From positions 58,784-122,783 of the forward strand of contig CAXXSI010000032.1 of NCBI GenBank assembly GCA_963669285.2: a DNA stretch of 64,000 nt, in the 5' to 3' direction. Origin of the DNA: JAWKWH01 sp963669285 (GTDB lineage: Bacteria; Pseudomonadota; Alphaproteobacteria; Rhizobiales; Rhizobiaceae). The translations under genes and the position numbers were made by a program. Below are positions 1 through 7,318 of the stretch, in pieces (the stretch's first letter is position 1; every line of letters starts with the position of its first letter). A model generated the notes under the pieces. The model worked only from the letters and a program-made list of their open reading frames with translations. It searched no databases and was not told the origin of the DNA.

Positions 1-83
1 TCCGGGCTCCCCTTTTTCGTTTTAGGCATACGTGTCGCCTCTCCCCGATAGACCAAACAGCAGCAAGTAAGCTCCCCAGCTTT

Positions 84-716
84 CTAGGCGGCTTCGGACA
101 AATCCCCATTTTCTCCGTTAAGGCGACCGTACTTATCGCGAGAGAGAGCGTAAAATCGCATCACATCCTCATCAGACATGGCAATAGGAGTTATTTGGCG
201 CTCGACGCCGGTTGAAAATCGTTTCCATTTCTCTTCATCACCTTTGATGAGCGAGGATAATTGGTGCGAGCGAAGCGGCCGGCGCACGAACTCTGACCAG
301 ACGTTCTTGACACTTTTCTCTTCTTGAGGGCTCAGCAATCCAGCACAGGGTTCACTGGATTCGTCTGGTGTCAGCTGATACGGATGATATTTGTTGTCCT
401 TTGTCAGAAGATGAACGAGTGGATCAAGCCCGTGGGGCTCGAGCGCTCTGACTAAGGTATTAAACATCGGGCCGAACCGGCCTGCACTAGGCTTTTCGTA
501 CACAAGGCGCTGGTTGCAGCGATCTAGATGATAAGCATAGGCATAGTAGACAAGTTTCTCAATTTGTGGAGCAGTCAGTAAATACAATAGTGGATCTAGG
601 TCTTGAATTTCTCCATTACTGCGTCTCACTTCGTCGCGCCGGCGTTCAATCTCAGCTCGCGTGCGTTCTGCAAGCTGGACGAATTTGTTTGCAATCACTC
701 TGGGATCTTGTGGCAT
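84..716 (-). CDS. Panacea/DUF4065 (SocA-like) domain protein
   Basis: 210 aa. From about residue 48 the protein carries the pattern typical of the Panacea (DUF4065, GepA/SocA) fold: APQIEKLVYYAYAYHL, followed by a short-range Pro/Gly stretch (GRFGPMFNTLVRAL). In that family this core accompanies toxin-antitoxin pairs or proteolytic adaptors and is common on phages and mobile elements. The C-terminal half (LSPQEEKSVKNVW) fits the helical end of the domain. No partner toxin is recognisable beside it; the nearest gene on this strand is a winged-helix protein more than 400 bp away, so a solitary antitoxin-like or adaptor role is inference only. The ATG start is preceded by nothing strongly resembling a ribosome binding site. 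The match rests on motif recall. Confidence 0.6.
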   Translation of the reverse strand: MPQDPRVIANKFVQLAERTRAEIERRRDEVRRSNGEIQDLDPLLYLLTAPQIEKLVYYAYAYHLDRCNQRLVYEKPSAGRFGPMFNTLVRALEPHGLDPLVHLLTKDNKYHPYQLTPDESSEPCAGLLSPQEEKSVKNVWSEFVRRPLRSHQLSSLIKGDEEKWKRFSTGVERQITPIAMSDEDVMRFYALSRDKYGRLNGENGDLSEAA

Positions 717-1164
717 GAATCTGGCCTCAGCTCCGGTATCGGGGAACTCAGTTGCACTGCGTCAAACAATTATCGAACACACCACATTAGATGTATGGTG
801 CTGACCTGACCGCTGGTGCGCCCTAACTATACCAGTACTGGAACGACCGTTGTTTGCGAATCAATGACACACAATGTGCACGAGATGGTTGTAATTGCAA
901 GATTCTCTGATCGTGAGATTTTCTCTTCCAGACCGGGACTGTTCACCAACCAAAAAAGTGTGGCCCCCAAGGGCATCGCCTCCTGGCTTGATCGGTTGCG
1001 TCGCGTATTGGACGATATTCATCTGAAATAGTCACCGACATAACGATCCGGCGACTGGACAGTTTGTTGGAAAATCGACCTGCGGACAATGTACCAACCA
1101 TTTGATAAGAAGGCTGTGCGACAGGAAGCGCAAATCACGACCAGTGTCTCCCCGCGCAGTAACG
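717..1164. other. Intergenic stretch without a convincing gene
   Basis: About 450 bp between two minus-strand genes. Short plus-strand open frames of 60-71 codons cross it, but they have no good ribosome binding site, low-complexity composition and no recognisable motif. It presumably holds the promoter of the Panacea-domain gene. I see no tRNA, strong terminator or repeat. Confidence 0.5.
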
Positions 1165-1734
1165 CTATTCAGGTTTCACTAATGCCCGCTGTCCTATTGA
1201 ATACCATTTCCGGTAACCGTCATTACGGCTTTCGACCAGTTGCTTACGCTCTAGCACGTTCAAGTGGCTTTTAGCCGAAAGTTTCCCGACCCGCGCGGCA
1301 CGCACAAGTTTGGAAAAACAAAGTTCATTGAATTCGCCTTTGTCAAAGCAGAATTGCTCGGCCAGACATTGAACGAGTTTGAAATGGGGCCAGCCTAATT
1401 CTCGATCTTTGGTAACATGCGAAAGGATTTTCTGCGGTGCTGCTGTGTTTCGAAAATGACTTTTTCGATAGGCTTCTAAAGCAGCATCAAAAAACAGGAA
1501 AAGTTGTTGGCTGTTGTCAAGCTTTCGCTCGATACGCTCCAGCTTCTCAGCTATCGCTGAAATTGGATCACTGATGTCTCTATTTTGAATGTGTACCACC
1601 CCATTTTTGTACGAATATTGGTAGGAATGGTGGGAGTGGTTGGGGTTTATAAATGTTGCTGGATTCGGAGCGTTCTCCCTACTTCCCCTATCTGCCGTTA
1701 ACAGCCAAACATTTTTTTGCCAATATTTGCTCAA
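1165..1734 (-). CDS. Hypothetical protein with C-terminal winged-helix-like region
   Basis: 189 aa, family not recognised. The N-terminal 45 residues are His/Asn/Tyr rich and look unstructured. Residues about 55-75 (ISAIAEKLERIERKLDNSQ) form a short coiled coil, which suggests oligomerisation. The C-terminal part (LSAKSHLNVLERKQLVESR followed by a YRKWYSIG wing) resembles a winged-helix DNA-binding fold of the MarR/PadR kind. It lies alone, downstream of and in the same direction as the LysM operon, about 100 bp away. A transcription-factor role is inference from the wing-like end. Confidence 0.45.
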   Translation of the reverse strand: MSKYWQKNVWLLTADRGSRENAPNPATFINPNHSHHSYQYSYKNGVVHIQNRDISDPISAIAEKLERIERKLDNSQQLFLFFDAALEAYRKSHFRNTAAPQKILSHVTKDRELGWPHFKLVQCLAEQFCFDKGEFNELCFSKLVRAARVGKLSAKSHLNVLERKQLVESRNDGYRKWYSIGQRALVKPE

Positions 1735-1833
1735 TTGTTCTCATCATTGAACGCATGGACCGATTTTCGCTCGCAGGCAGTGTTGGCCTAAACACAATCA
1801 ATAGGCCTCCGCGACGACCACCAATTTCTGATA

Positions 1834-2670
1834 TCAGTCCACCTCAATATTTGGAATGCGTAACACCTGTCCTGGATATATATCATCCGGGTGCGCTAAC
1901 ATTGGATGGTTGGCCTTAAGTATGTTTTCATACTTGACCTCGGTGCCATACATTTTTGCAGCGATCGTCCAAAGTGTGTCACCTAAGGCTACGGTATAGA
2001 ATATAGACTCTGCCGAAGCAGACTCTGCAACGATTTTGATGTCCGCTGCTTCAACCATTGAAATACCGAGTGTATTACCTACAGCTATGACCGCTTTTTC
2101 GAACGTGCTCCTGTCGGCGACCTCGCCTTTGATGATCGCCAAGTCACCTTTGACGTCGATCTCAAGTTTATCTGTGCCCAGATTGTGAGAATCGAGTTCT
2201 TTCTTCAGAGCTGCTGCTTCTGGCGGCTTCTCCTCTAAATCCTTTGCAAGTTTCTCGCTGACATCCGTCACAAAATCAAAAATGGTACCAACTCCGCCAC
2301 CCCCTCCTGTTGACATAGAGTAGGAACTGGTCGGTCGTGGTTGTTGGGCTTTCCTTGTGGTATTTTCGTTCTGATCGACTTTGTTGGCGAATCTAGCAAG
2401 CCAGCTAGGAAAGTCGGTTACGATATCGGGATTTGCTGCTTTCGCGGCGGCGAGCGTTGCTAAAGCGTCCATATGGTTGCCGTGTCCACGCTGCGCCTCA
2501 TGTAGCATATAAAGAGCGTTGGCGTCTTCGGGAAATTGTGCGCAATACAACTTCATCAATTGAACTGCATTTTCGGGAGATCCAGATAAGTATCCGTCCG
2601 TGATGTGTTTGAGCGCAGAGAGACGAGCACCCTCCTGGAGTCGCATTATATAGTCGCCCGCTTTGCTCAT
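1834..2670 (-). CDS. LysM and BON-like domain protein with N-terminal TPR-like region
   Basis: 278 aa. A TPR-like helical region (residues about 15-85, including FPEDANALYMLHEAQRGHG) is followed by a Gly-rich linker. A BON-like domain follows (about 150-205, with LEIDVKGDLAIIKGEVADR), and a C-terminal LysM domain (about 222-275, YTVALGDTLWTIAAKMYG to YPGQVLRIP). BON plus LysM is the architecture of YgaU/Kbp, a cytoplasmic potassium-binding protein; many homologues sit in phage or contractile-injection loci. No signal peptide is visible, so a cytoplasmic location is likely. Its start overlaps the stop of the upstream gene by 4 bp (ATGA), implying translational coupling. The added TPR part is unusual for Kbp. 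Confidence 0.7.
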   Translation of the reverse strand: MSKAGDYIMRLQEGARLSALKHITDGYLSGSPENAVQLMKLYCAQFPEDANALYMLHEAQRGHGNHMDALATLAAAKAANPDIVTDFPSWLARFANKVDQNENTTRKAQQPRPTSSYSMSTGGGGGVGTIFDFVTDVSEKLAKDLEEKPPEAAALKKELDSHNLGTDKLEIDVKGDLAIIKGEVADRSTFEKAVIAVGNTLGISMVEAADIKIVAESASAESIFYTVALGDTLWTIAAKMYGTEVKYENILKANHPMLAHPDDIYPGQVLRIPNIEVD

Positions 2671-3044
2671 TTCGACAACTCCTGGTGTTTGGCACGGACA
2701 TCGTTGACAATACGGTTTTTCGCACGATTCAGTCGAGTTCGCACATCACCAACGGTAACAGGTTTTTTCTCAACTTTTTCAAGCCACATTGCGATTTGCT
2801 CAACCGTCATTCGATCTGTGAATCTTAAAAACGTAATCGTGTAGTGTCGATATTCTTGATCGTACAAATTTTCAAATATATCTAGAATAAGATCAACTAC
2901 ATAATCGACATCATCAAATATATCAGTTGCTATGATACACTCTACAATTACAGATGCACGATAATCATTTAGCGCGATTTCAAATAATTCACGAGTCAGA
3001 TTAGATAATCTTCTCTTATTAATATTAATAGGTATTTTTCCCAA
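2667..3044 (-). CDS. Small protein resembling sigma-70 region 4
   Basis: 125 aa. The second half (MTVEQIAMWLEKVEKKPVTV, then GDVRTRLNRAKNRIVNDVRA) has the spacing of a sigma-70 region 4 helix-turn-helix, where the recognition helix runs into an R-x2-RA-x2-R motif. The first half is acidic and helical (FDDVDYVVDLILDIFENLY) and could be a shortened region 2. At 125 aa it is shorter than a normal ECF sigma factor. It forms a tight unit with the 83-aa gene upstream and the LysM/BON gene downstream (4-bp overlap). Whether it binds RNA polymerase cannot be told. The gene is noticeably AT-rich compared with the core genes. Confidence 0.45.
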   Translation of the reverse strand: MGKIPININKRRLSNLTRELFEIALNDYRASVIVECIIATDIFDDVDYVVDLILDIFENLYDQEYRHYTITFLRFTDRMTVEQIAMWLEKVEKKPVTVGDVRTRLNRAKNRIVNDVRAKHQELSK

Positions 3045-3075
3045 AAATTGACCCTAACATAAATTGCTATTTGAA

Positions 3076-3327
3076 CTACTTTTCGCAATTGGGACGGTAA
3101 TAATAAAGAGAATTTTGCATCCCGTCTTCGACCCAATCCTTTACATATGACCTAACCGGTTCTTCTAATCGATTGATGTATTTGGGCGTTAGCAGCTCAT
3201 TGCGAATTTTGTCCGAGATGTGTTGCACTTGTTCAGCCGTGAATTGCATGGCGCGCAGTTGCGGTACGTTGTCTATTATATCCGACAAAAACTTCGCATT
3301 TTCAGTTGGTATAGAATTTTTCTTCAT
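3076..3327 (-). CDS. Hypothetical 83-aa protein
   Basis: Not recognised. It is a charged, helical small protein starting MKKNSIPTENAKFLSDIIDN, with an aromatic C-terminus (YYYRPNCEK). It lies 31 bp upstream of the sigma-like gene in the same direction, so the three genes 3327-1834 form one probable operon. No signal peptide, membrane segment or metal motif is visible. Function unknown. Confidence 0.5.
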   Translation of the reverse strand: MKKNSIPTENAKFLSDIIDNVPQLRAMQFTAEQVQHISDKIRNELLTPKYINRLEEPVRSYVKDWVEDGMQNSLYYYRPNCEK

Positions 3328-3377
3328 TTTTTTGGTTCGAGTGAAATGCCACTCCTTGCGCCATATAAACTCGATGC

Positions 3378-3716
3378 ATGGTTAAGTTGGATCCCTATAA
3401 ATATCTTCCGATCGGAAAGTTCGAAATTACGTCCTGCAGCGGTCGAAGCCCCGGTTGTTACGCTGTCACCTCCAAGAGCCTCGATGGGCAATGTTGTGTT
3501 TCTGTCTACGGACTTCCGGCTAGGGAAATTCCCGGCTTCCGATTGCGTCCAAGTATCGTTGACGGTTATGCGCACAGCCTCGAATTGAAGCCGGAACGTG
3601 GAATCTCTATGGCAGAGAAAGTTCGAGAGACTATTGCAAACTTGTCCAATTCGGCTGACGGGCTTCAGCGTACCTGGAAAAGAACCGATAAGAGGTCTCC
3701 CCATGGTCGTAGTTGA
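3378..3716 (+). CDS. Hypothetical 112-aa protein
   Basis: Not recognised. The translation starts MVKLDPYKYLPIGKFEI and has an ordinary globular composition in its first 70 residues, ending in a basic tail (RTWKRTDKRSPHGRS). The ribosome binding site is weak. It overlaps the next plus-strand gene by 14 bp in another frame, consistent with a small operon leading to the AlkB-like gene. An antisense open frame covers the same stretch but has no better start. The coding call is moderate. Confidence 0.45.
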   Translation: MVKLDPYKYLPIGKFEITSCSGRSPGCYAVTSKSLDGQCCVSVYGLPAREIPGFRLRPSIVDGYAHSLELKPERGISMAEKVRETIANLSNSADGLQRTWKRTDKRSPHGRS

Positions 3717-3978
3717 TTTCTTAATAACAGCCGATAGCAGCGAGTCTCGGAAACTAAATCAGCATCATATCCATCGTATCCACCGACTACTTGAGGCTGC
3801 GGCCTATGCGACTGAGGCCCTCAACCAGCTGCATGGATTTTCCGACCTATCCGAAAACATGGCCAAGCAGCTCTCAGCAATTCAACGCCGGCATCAGTAC
3901 GAACGTGAGCTGCTTGATCGAGTGCATGCGCAATCAAAAGTGCAGCTACCTGTCGACAAACAGATAACACAGGCTTGA
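3703..3978 (+). CDS. Hypothetical 91-aa helical protein
   Basis: I place the start at ATG 3703 because an AGAGG sequence lies 7 bp upstream; a longer frame to 3598 is possible but has no such site. The protein starts MVVVDFLITADSSESRK and is mostly helical and Gln/His rich (NQHHIHRIHRLLEAAAYATE). No family is recognised. It sits 50 bp before the AlkB-like gene on the same strand and is probably cotranscribed with it. Confidence 0.45.
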   Translation: MVVVDFLITADSSESRKLNQHHIHRIHRLLEAAAYATEALNQLHGFSDLSENMAKQLSAIQRRHQYERELLDRVHAQSKVQLPVDKQITQA

Positions 3979-4028
3979 ATCAAGCGGACAGAAACTCGGT
4001 ACGCGAGGGCTCTGGAAGGTAAACGTCG

Positions 4029-4658
4029 ATGGCTATCGATAAAAACAGATCGGAAAGTCGGGAGTCGGCCTACCCATGGATGAAAGTTCATGATCTCGAT
4101 GAAGAGCATCAGATCTTTACCGGGAATTTGCCGAACGAATTGGTCCTGAATAACGAACAATTCGAAACACTATGGCAGCTGCATCCAATTGAGTATCAAG
4201 AAATCCAATTGCACGGCCGGTTGGTCAAAACGCCGCGATGGCAGCAGGCATACGGCAATGATTACCGGTTCTCGGGGCAAACGAGCAGAGCATTGCCGGT
4301 TCCGCCAATTTTGCAGCCGTTTCGCCAGTGGTGCTGCGCCCGGATTGATAGGCGTCTCAATGGCCTACTTCTCAACTGGCACGATGGTTCTCTGGGTCAT
4401 TACCACGGACCACACCGGGACAGTCGGATCGGATTGGTCGTTGGCACTCCAATAGTCACGATCTCGTTGGGTGAAGATCGCATTTTTCGACTGCGTCCTT
4501 GGAAGAAAAAAGGCTTCATAGACTTCGAGCCAAAGAACGGATCGGTGTACTTATTGCCCTTCAGCACAAATCTCACGTGGACACATGAGATTCCCCGAAA
4601 AGCCTCACAACTGGGACGGCGGATTTCAGTGACATTGCGGGCGTTCAGTCAGGAGTAA
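4029..4658 (+). CDS. AlkB-like 2-oxoglutarate/Fe(II) dioxygenase
   Basis: 209 aa. The C-terminal half has the AlkB signature order. N116 sits in LLLNWHDG, the HxD iron ligands are at H129 and D131 (GPHRD), and the strand TPIVTISLG is followed by RIFRLRP. The distal iron ligand is H186 (WTHEIP), and the 2-oxoglutarate-binding RxxxxxR is at R198-R204 (RISVTLR). AlkB proteins oxidatively remove alkyl groups from DNA or RNA bases; some relatives act on proteins. The N-terminal 60 residues (DEEHQIFTGNLPNELVL) match the nucleotide-recognition lid position of AlkB homologues. It is followed immediately by a LuxR-type HTH gene. Phage and mobile-element AlkB copies are known, so either repair or nucleic-acid modification is possible. 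Confidence 0.75.
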   Translation: MAIDKNRSESRESAYPWMKVHDLDEEHQIFTGNLPNELVLNNEQFETLWQLHPIEYQEIQLHGRLVKTPRWQQAYGNDYRFSGQTSRALPVPPILQPFRQWCCARIDRRLNGLLLNWHDGSLGHYHGPHRDSRIGLVVGTPIVTISLGEDRIFRLRPWKKKGFIDFEPKNGSVYLLPFSTNLTWTHEIPRKASQLGRRISVTLRAFSQE

Positions 4659-4663
4659 TGGGC

Positions 4664-4945
4664 ATGAGTCAGTTCGAAAGTCGACGAGAGAGGGGCAAGG
4701 CTGCACTTGCCTGGCGCTACACCCTGACCAAGCAGGATGTGAAGATAATCGAATTGTGGTGCACAGGCGCTTCTGACGAGCAGATCAAATTCGATTTGTG
4801 TCTTTCAGACTATGCGCTCGAGAATCGCAAACGGCACATCTTCCAAAGCATGAACTCAGTCAACGTGAAAAAGGTCTGTGCAGTCGCAGGAGGCTATGGC
4901 CTTGGCCCGGAAGACCACGCCTGGATTGATCATATGAGCTCTTGA
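4664..4945 (+). CDS. LuxR-type helix-turn-helix protein
   Basis: 93 aa from ATG 4664. An AGGAG lies 8 bp upstream, which is why I prefer it to the ATG at 4658 that overlaps the AlkB-like stop. Residues about 20-75 follow the GerE/LuxR pattern (LTKQDVKIIELWCTGASDEQ, then an IKFDLCLSDYALENRKRHIF recognition region and a closing GYGL). There is no receiver or ligand-binding domain, so this is a stand-alone DNA-binding module, probably a local regulator for this cluster. It is tightly coupled to the AlkB-like gene and 25 bp ahead of the DUF5131 gene. Confidence 0.6.
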   Translation: MSQFESRRERGKAALAWRYTLTKQDVKIIELWCTGASDEQIKFDLCLSDYALENRKRHIFQSMNSVNVKKVCAVAGGYGLGPEDHAWIDHMSS

Positions 4946-4970
4946 TCAGTGAAGAAAACAGGAGATCAAA

Positions 4971-5753
4971 TTGGCGACCAACTCAACAATTGAATGGACT
5001 GAAACTACTTGGAACCCGTGCGGCGGGTGTACGGTAGTCTCGCCAGGATGCACACATTGCTACGCGATGCGTATGGCAGCCCGATTGGCGGCGATGGGTC
5101 AGAAGAAATATGTTGGTACCACGCGTAAGTCTGGTGGCAGGGCAAAATGGACCGGTCGCATAAACCTAGATAATGGAGCAGTTGATGCTCCGAAAAGCTG
5201 GAAGAAAGATCGTCTCGTATTTGTGAACAGCATGTCGGATTTGTTTCACGAACGAGTGCCACTCAGGTTTATTCAACGGGTGTTTCAGACAATGAATGAA
5301 ACACCTCAGCACACGTATCAAGTGCTGACAAAGCGGGGTGAACGGCTCGAAGAACTGTCACGTCGCCTCAACTGGACCACCAACATCTGGATGGGTGTAA
5401 GCGTTGAAGATGCCGATCACACTTGGCGAATTGATAATCTGAGAAGCTGTGGCGCGTCTACCAAGTTTCTGAGCCTTGAGCCTCTGCTTGGACCGCTGGA
5501 TAACCTGAATCTGAGTAGAATCGACTGGGTAATCGCCGGCGGTGAAAGTGGTCCTGCGGCTCGACCGATGAATGGATCTTGGATGCGTTCAATTCGTGAC
5601 CAATGTCGCCAAACCAACGTCGCATTTTTCTTCAAACAATGGGGCGGCGCCAACAAGAAAAAGGCGGGTCGCCTTCTTGATGGCCGGACCTGGGACGAGC
5701 TTCCCAACAATTGTGGATCCGCCAATCAGCTCAAAGTCAAGCAGAAAGGGTGA
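4971..5753 (+). CDS. Phage Gp37/Gp68 family (DUF5131) protein
   Basis: 260 aa from a TTG start with AGGAG 6 bp upstream. The N-terminal signature IEWTETTWNPCGGCTVVSPG is followed by CTHCYA, with Cys17, 20, 27 and 30. The middle has VFVNSMSDLFHERV and VLTKRGERL, and the C-terminal region has WVIAGGESGPAARPM and FFFKQWGG. These are hallmark segments of the Gp37/Gp68 family, which resembles radical-SAM TIM barrels with a Cys cluster likely to hold Fe-S. The biochemical role is not established to my knowledge. Family members are common on phages and mobile elements, often beside a three-Cys-motif partner (TcmP), which is not present here; the AlkB-like gene takes that place. Confidence 0.8.
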   Translation: MATNSTIEWTETTWNPCGGCTVVSPGCTHCYAMRMAARLAAMGQKKYVGTTRKSGGRAKWTGRINLDNGAVDAPKSWKKDRLVFVNSMSDLFHERVPLRFIQRVFQTMNETPQHTYQVLTKRGERLEELSRRLNWTTNIWMGVSVEDADHTWRIDNLRSCGASTKFLSLEPLLGPLDNLNLSRIDWVIAGGESGPAARPMNGSWMRSIRDQCRQTNVAFFFKQWGGANKKKAGRLLDGRTWDELPNNCGSANQLKVKQKG

Positions 5754-5841
5754 TTTATCGAGGTAATGCCCACGATCTTTATTGTGTTTCCGTTGATTTT
5801 CTTTTGGCACGTTTGACAAAGCAACAAACCAGAGAAAAGTC

Positions 5842-6105
5842 ATGGAAACCATTGAACTAGACCCCACCGAAGTCCCCGAAGATCACGTCACCGTGAAATT
5901 TGCCGGATCAAATAGACAACCTGAAACGATTGCATTGCGTCCTGGGATCACAGCTGCGGATGTACTCCGACACATTGGATTGGATACAACCAACTACACG
6001 CTCTCAGATCATGAGAACCAAATTATCCCCCCGAATGCTATGATCTATGGCCTGATCCCAGAGGGCAGCCTCGTACATGTTACTTCAGTCATGGATGCCG
6101 GATAA
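5842..6105 (+). CDS. Ubiquitin-like beta-grasp protein ending in Gly
   Basis: 87 aa. After an acidic N-terminus the order of elements suits a beta-grasp fold. These are strand VTVKFAG, strand PETIALRPG, helix TAADVLRHIGL, strand YTLSDHE, a turn with NAMIYGLIPEG, and a last strand LVHVTSVMDAG. The protein ends in Ala-Gly with no tail, so it could be adenylated and conjugated without processing. The next three genes are E2-, JAMM- and E1-like, which is the strongest argument for a ubiquitin-like modifier. It differs from PRTRC protein C and from the Multiubiquitin family as I remember them. It opens the long operon; the ribosome binding site is AGAGAA 5 bp before the ATG. Confidence 0.75.
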   Translation: METIELDPTEVPEDHVTVKFAGSNRQPETIALRPGITAADVLRHIGLDTTNYTLSDHENQIIPPNAMIYGLIPEGSLVHVTSVMDAG

Positions 6106-6143
6106 CCAGGTTTCCTGCAACTCGGTCTCTAGGGTCTTAGAAA

Positions 6144-6548
6144 ATGGCGCTGTTACCTTCAATATTCGGCAGTAAACGTGCGATTAGCGGTCGTTGGTTT
6201 TCGTCTAACTCCGTGAAGCCAGACAATCGTTCCCTACTTTCCATTCGAAAGTGGGTAACAAAACGCGGCGCTTATGTTGGGTTTTACAAAACCAAACATG
6301 GCTCGTGGTTTGGAAACATTCGTCGGCGTGGCGATCGCTACCGCGTGTACGTGAAAAACCCACCGGTGGACGTGTTGAAAGGCCATTGCAAATGGATCTG
6401 CTTTCAACCGGGCCAAAAAGGTTGGTACGAAATCAATCTCAGGATCAGCCCAAAAGACAATGGCGACCTGATATCGGAAGTCAGCTCCATTATTGCCTAT
6501 GTTGAAAGGCTTTTTTCTGAGGCCTATCGGCTGACTGTGGAGCACTAA
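6144..6548 (+). CDS. E2/UBC-like conjugating protein (divergent)
   Basis: 134 aa. The core suits a shortened UBC fold. A strand pair (WFGNIRRRGDRYRVYVKNPP) carries the Pro-Pro turn seen before the active site of E2 proteins. It is followed by LKGHCKWICFQPGQKGW, where His81 and Cys82/Cys86 lie in the HPN-to-Cys region, and by a C-terminal helix (LISEVSSIIAYVERLFSEAY). Cys86 in ICF is my candidate for the thioester residue. The usual Asn is not obvious, as in several prokaryotic E2 families. Position directly after the ubiquitin-like gene and before JAMM and E1 genes supports the call; sequence alone would be marginal. The alternative is an E2-fold protein without catalysis. Confidence 0.55.
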   Translation: MALLPSIFGSKRAISGRWFSSNSVKPDNRSLLSIRKWVTKRGAYVGFYKTKHGSWFGNIRRRGDRYRVYVKNPPVDVLKGHCKWICFQPGQKGWYEINLRISPKDNGDLISEVSSIIAYVERLFSEAYRLTVEH

Positions 6549-6559
6549 GGAGAACAAAA

Positions 6560-7318
6560 ATGTTCTGGACTAAAGCAAGGGCCGTGCTTCACGGCTCAAC
6601 GGGACCGCTTGACCTCATTCCAAGCCTCCAAGGGCAGATCAATGTCGCAGTGGCTCAAAATGCAAGGGCTCTTGCTCAGCTATTCGAACAGGAGAAAAGC
6701 AGTTGGCCAAAAGACTTTGAAAGCCGATTAGCGGCTATTGATGACCTGCAGCAACTCAGCCAACTTCTTGCCAGCGCTACCGCAGATACACAAAAATCTG
6801 AACTCGAAGAGAAAACGCCAGAGAAGCTGCGTTTTTCGATTTCAACATTGTTCCTCAACATCTGCCATCGCTATTTGATATCGGACAAGTCACAGTTCGA
6901 GCGCGCTCATCTGGTTACCGGACCGATCACAACAGACGGCGTGCGTGTCCTTAGTCAGTTGGAAAAAGTCAAGTTTGACAAGCAGTCGGCAGTGTACGTC
7001 CGGGCCGATCCTACGGAAACTCACCAAAAAATTGTCACTCTGACAGACGTTGATGGCCATCTGCCGCTCGCAATGTTTCACGGTCACAACATGACTGGTG
7101 CCGACGGAACAAAACCATCCGATACGGACATCGCTTATCAGGACCGACAGGCCAAAATCGGCTGCGACGCGATCGGGGGCATATTTTCACTTGACGGATA
7201 CGTCCGCTTTTTCTCAACCGCAAACGACATCTCCGTCGATGTTTATGGAAGCGGCGCAAAGCTGATTTCGAACGAACCGCGTGAACAGGTTTTCAAGTTT
7301 CCGGCTGGGAGGGTGTGA
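6560..7318 (+). CDS. JAMM/JAB-domain metallopeptidase (deubiquitinase-like)
   Basis: 252 aa with a strong AAGGAGA ribosome binding site. The C-terminal half holds the JAMM zinc motif: Glu114 in FERAHLVTG, His174-x-His176 in AMFHGHNM, then Ser187 and Asp190 in KPSDTDIAYQ. The His-to-Ser spacing is ten residues rather than seven, so the catalytic loop is longer than in Rpn11. After it come AIGGIFSLDGYVRFFS, the usual strand pair. JAMM enzymes release ubiquitin-like modifiers from targets or trim precursors; since the modifier here already ends in Gly, removal of conjugates is the likelier job. The N-terminal 110 residues are helical (LAAIDDLQQLSQLLASATAD) and not recognised. Its stop overlaps the E1-like start. 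Confidence 0.8.
   Translation: MFWTKARAVLHGSTGPLDLIPSLQGQINVAVAQNARALAQLFEQEKSSWPKDFESRLAAIDDLQQLSQLLASATADTQKSELEEKTPEKLRFSISTLFLNICHRYLISDKSQFERAHLVTGPITTDGVRVLSQLEKVKFDKQSAVYVRADPTETHQKIVTLTDVDGHLPLAMFHGHNMTGADGTKPSDTDIAYQDRQAKIGCDAIGGIFSLDGYVRFFSTANDISVDVYGSGAKLISNEPREQVFKFPAGRV

Noticed and set aside
603..1274. Short plus-strand frames of 60-71 codons
   Set aside because: No ribosome binding sites, overlap a recognisable minus-strand gene or empty DNA.
3324..3704. 126-codon minus-strand frame opposite the small plus-strand ORFs
   Set aside because: Not clearly better or worse by start signals, but the plus-strand ORFs overlap and lead into a recognised gene, so I kept those.
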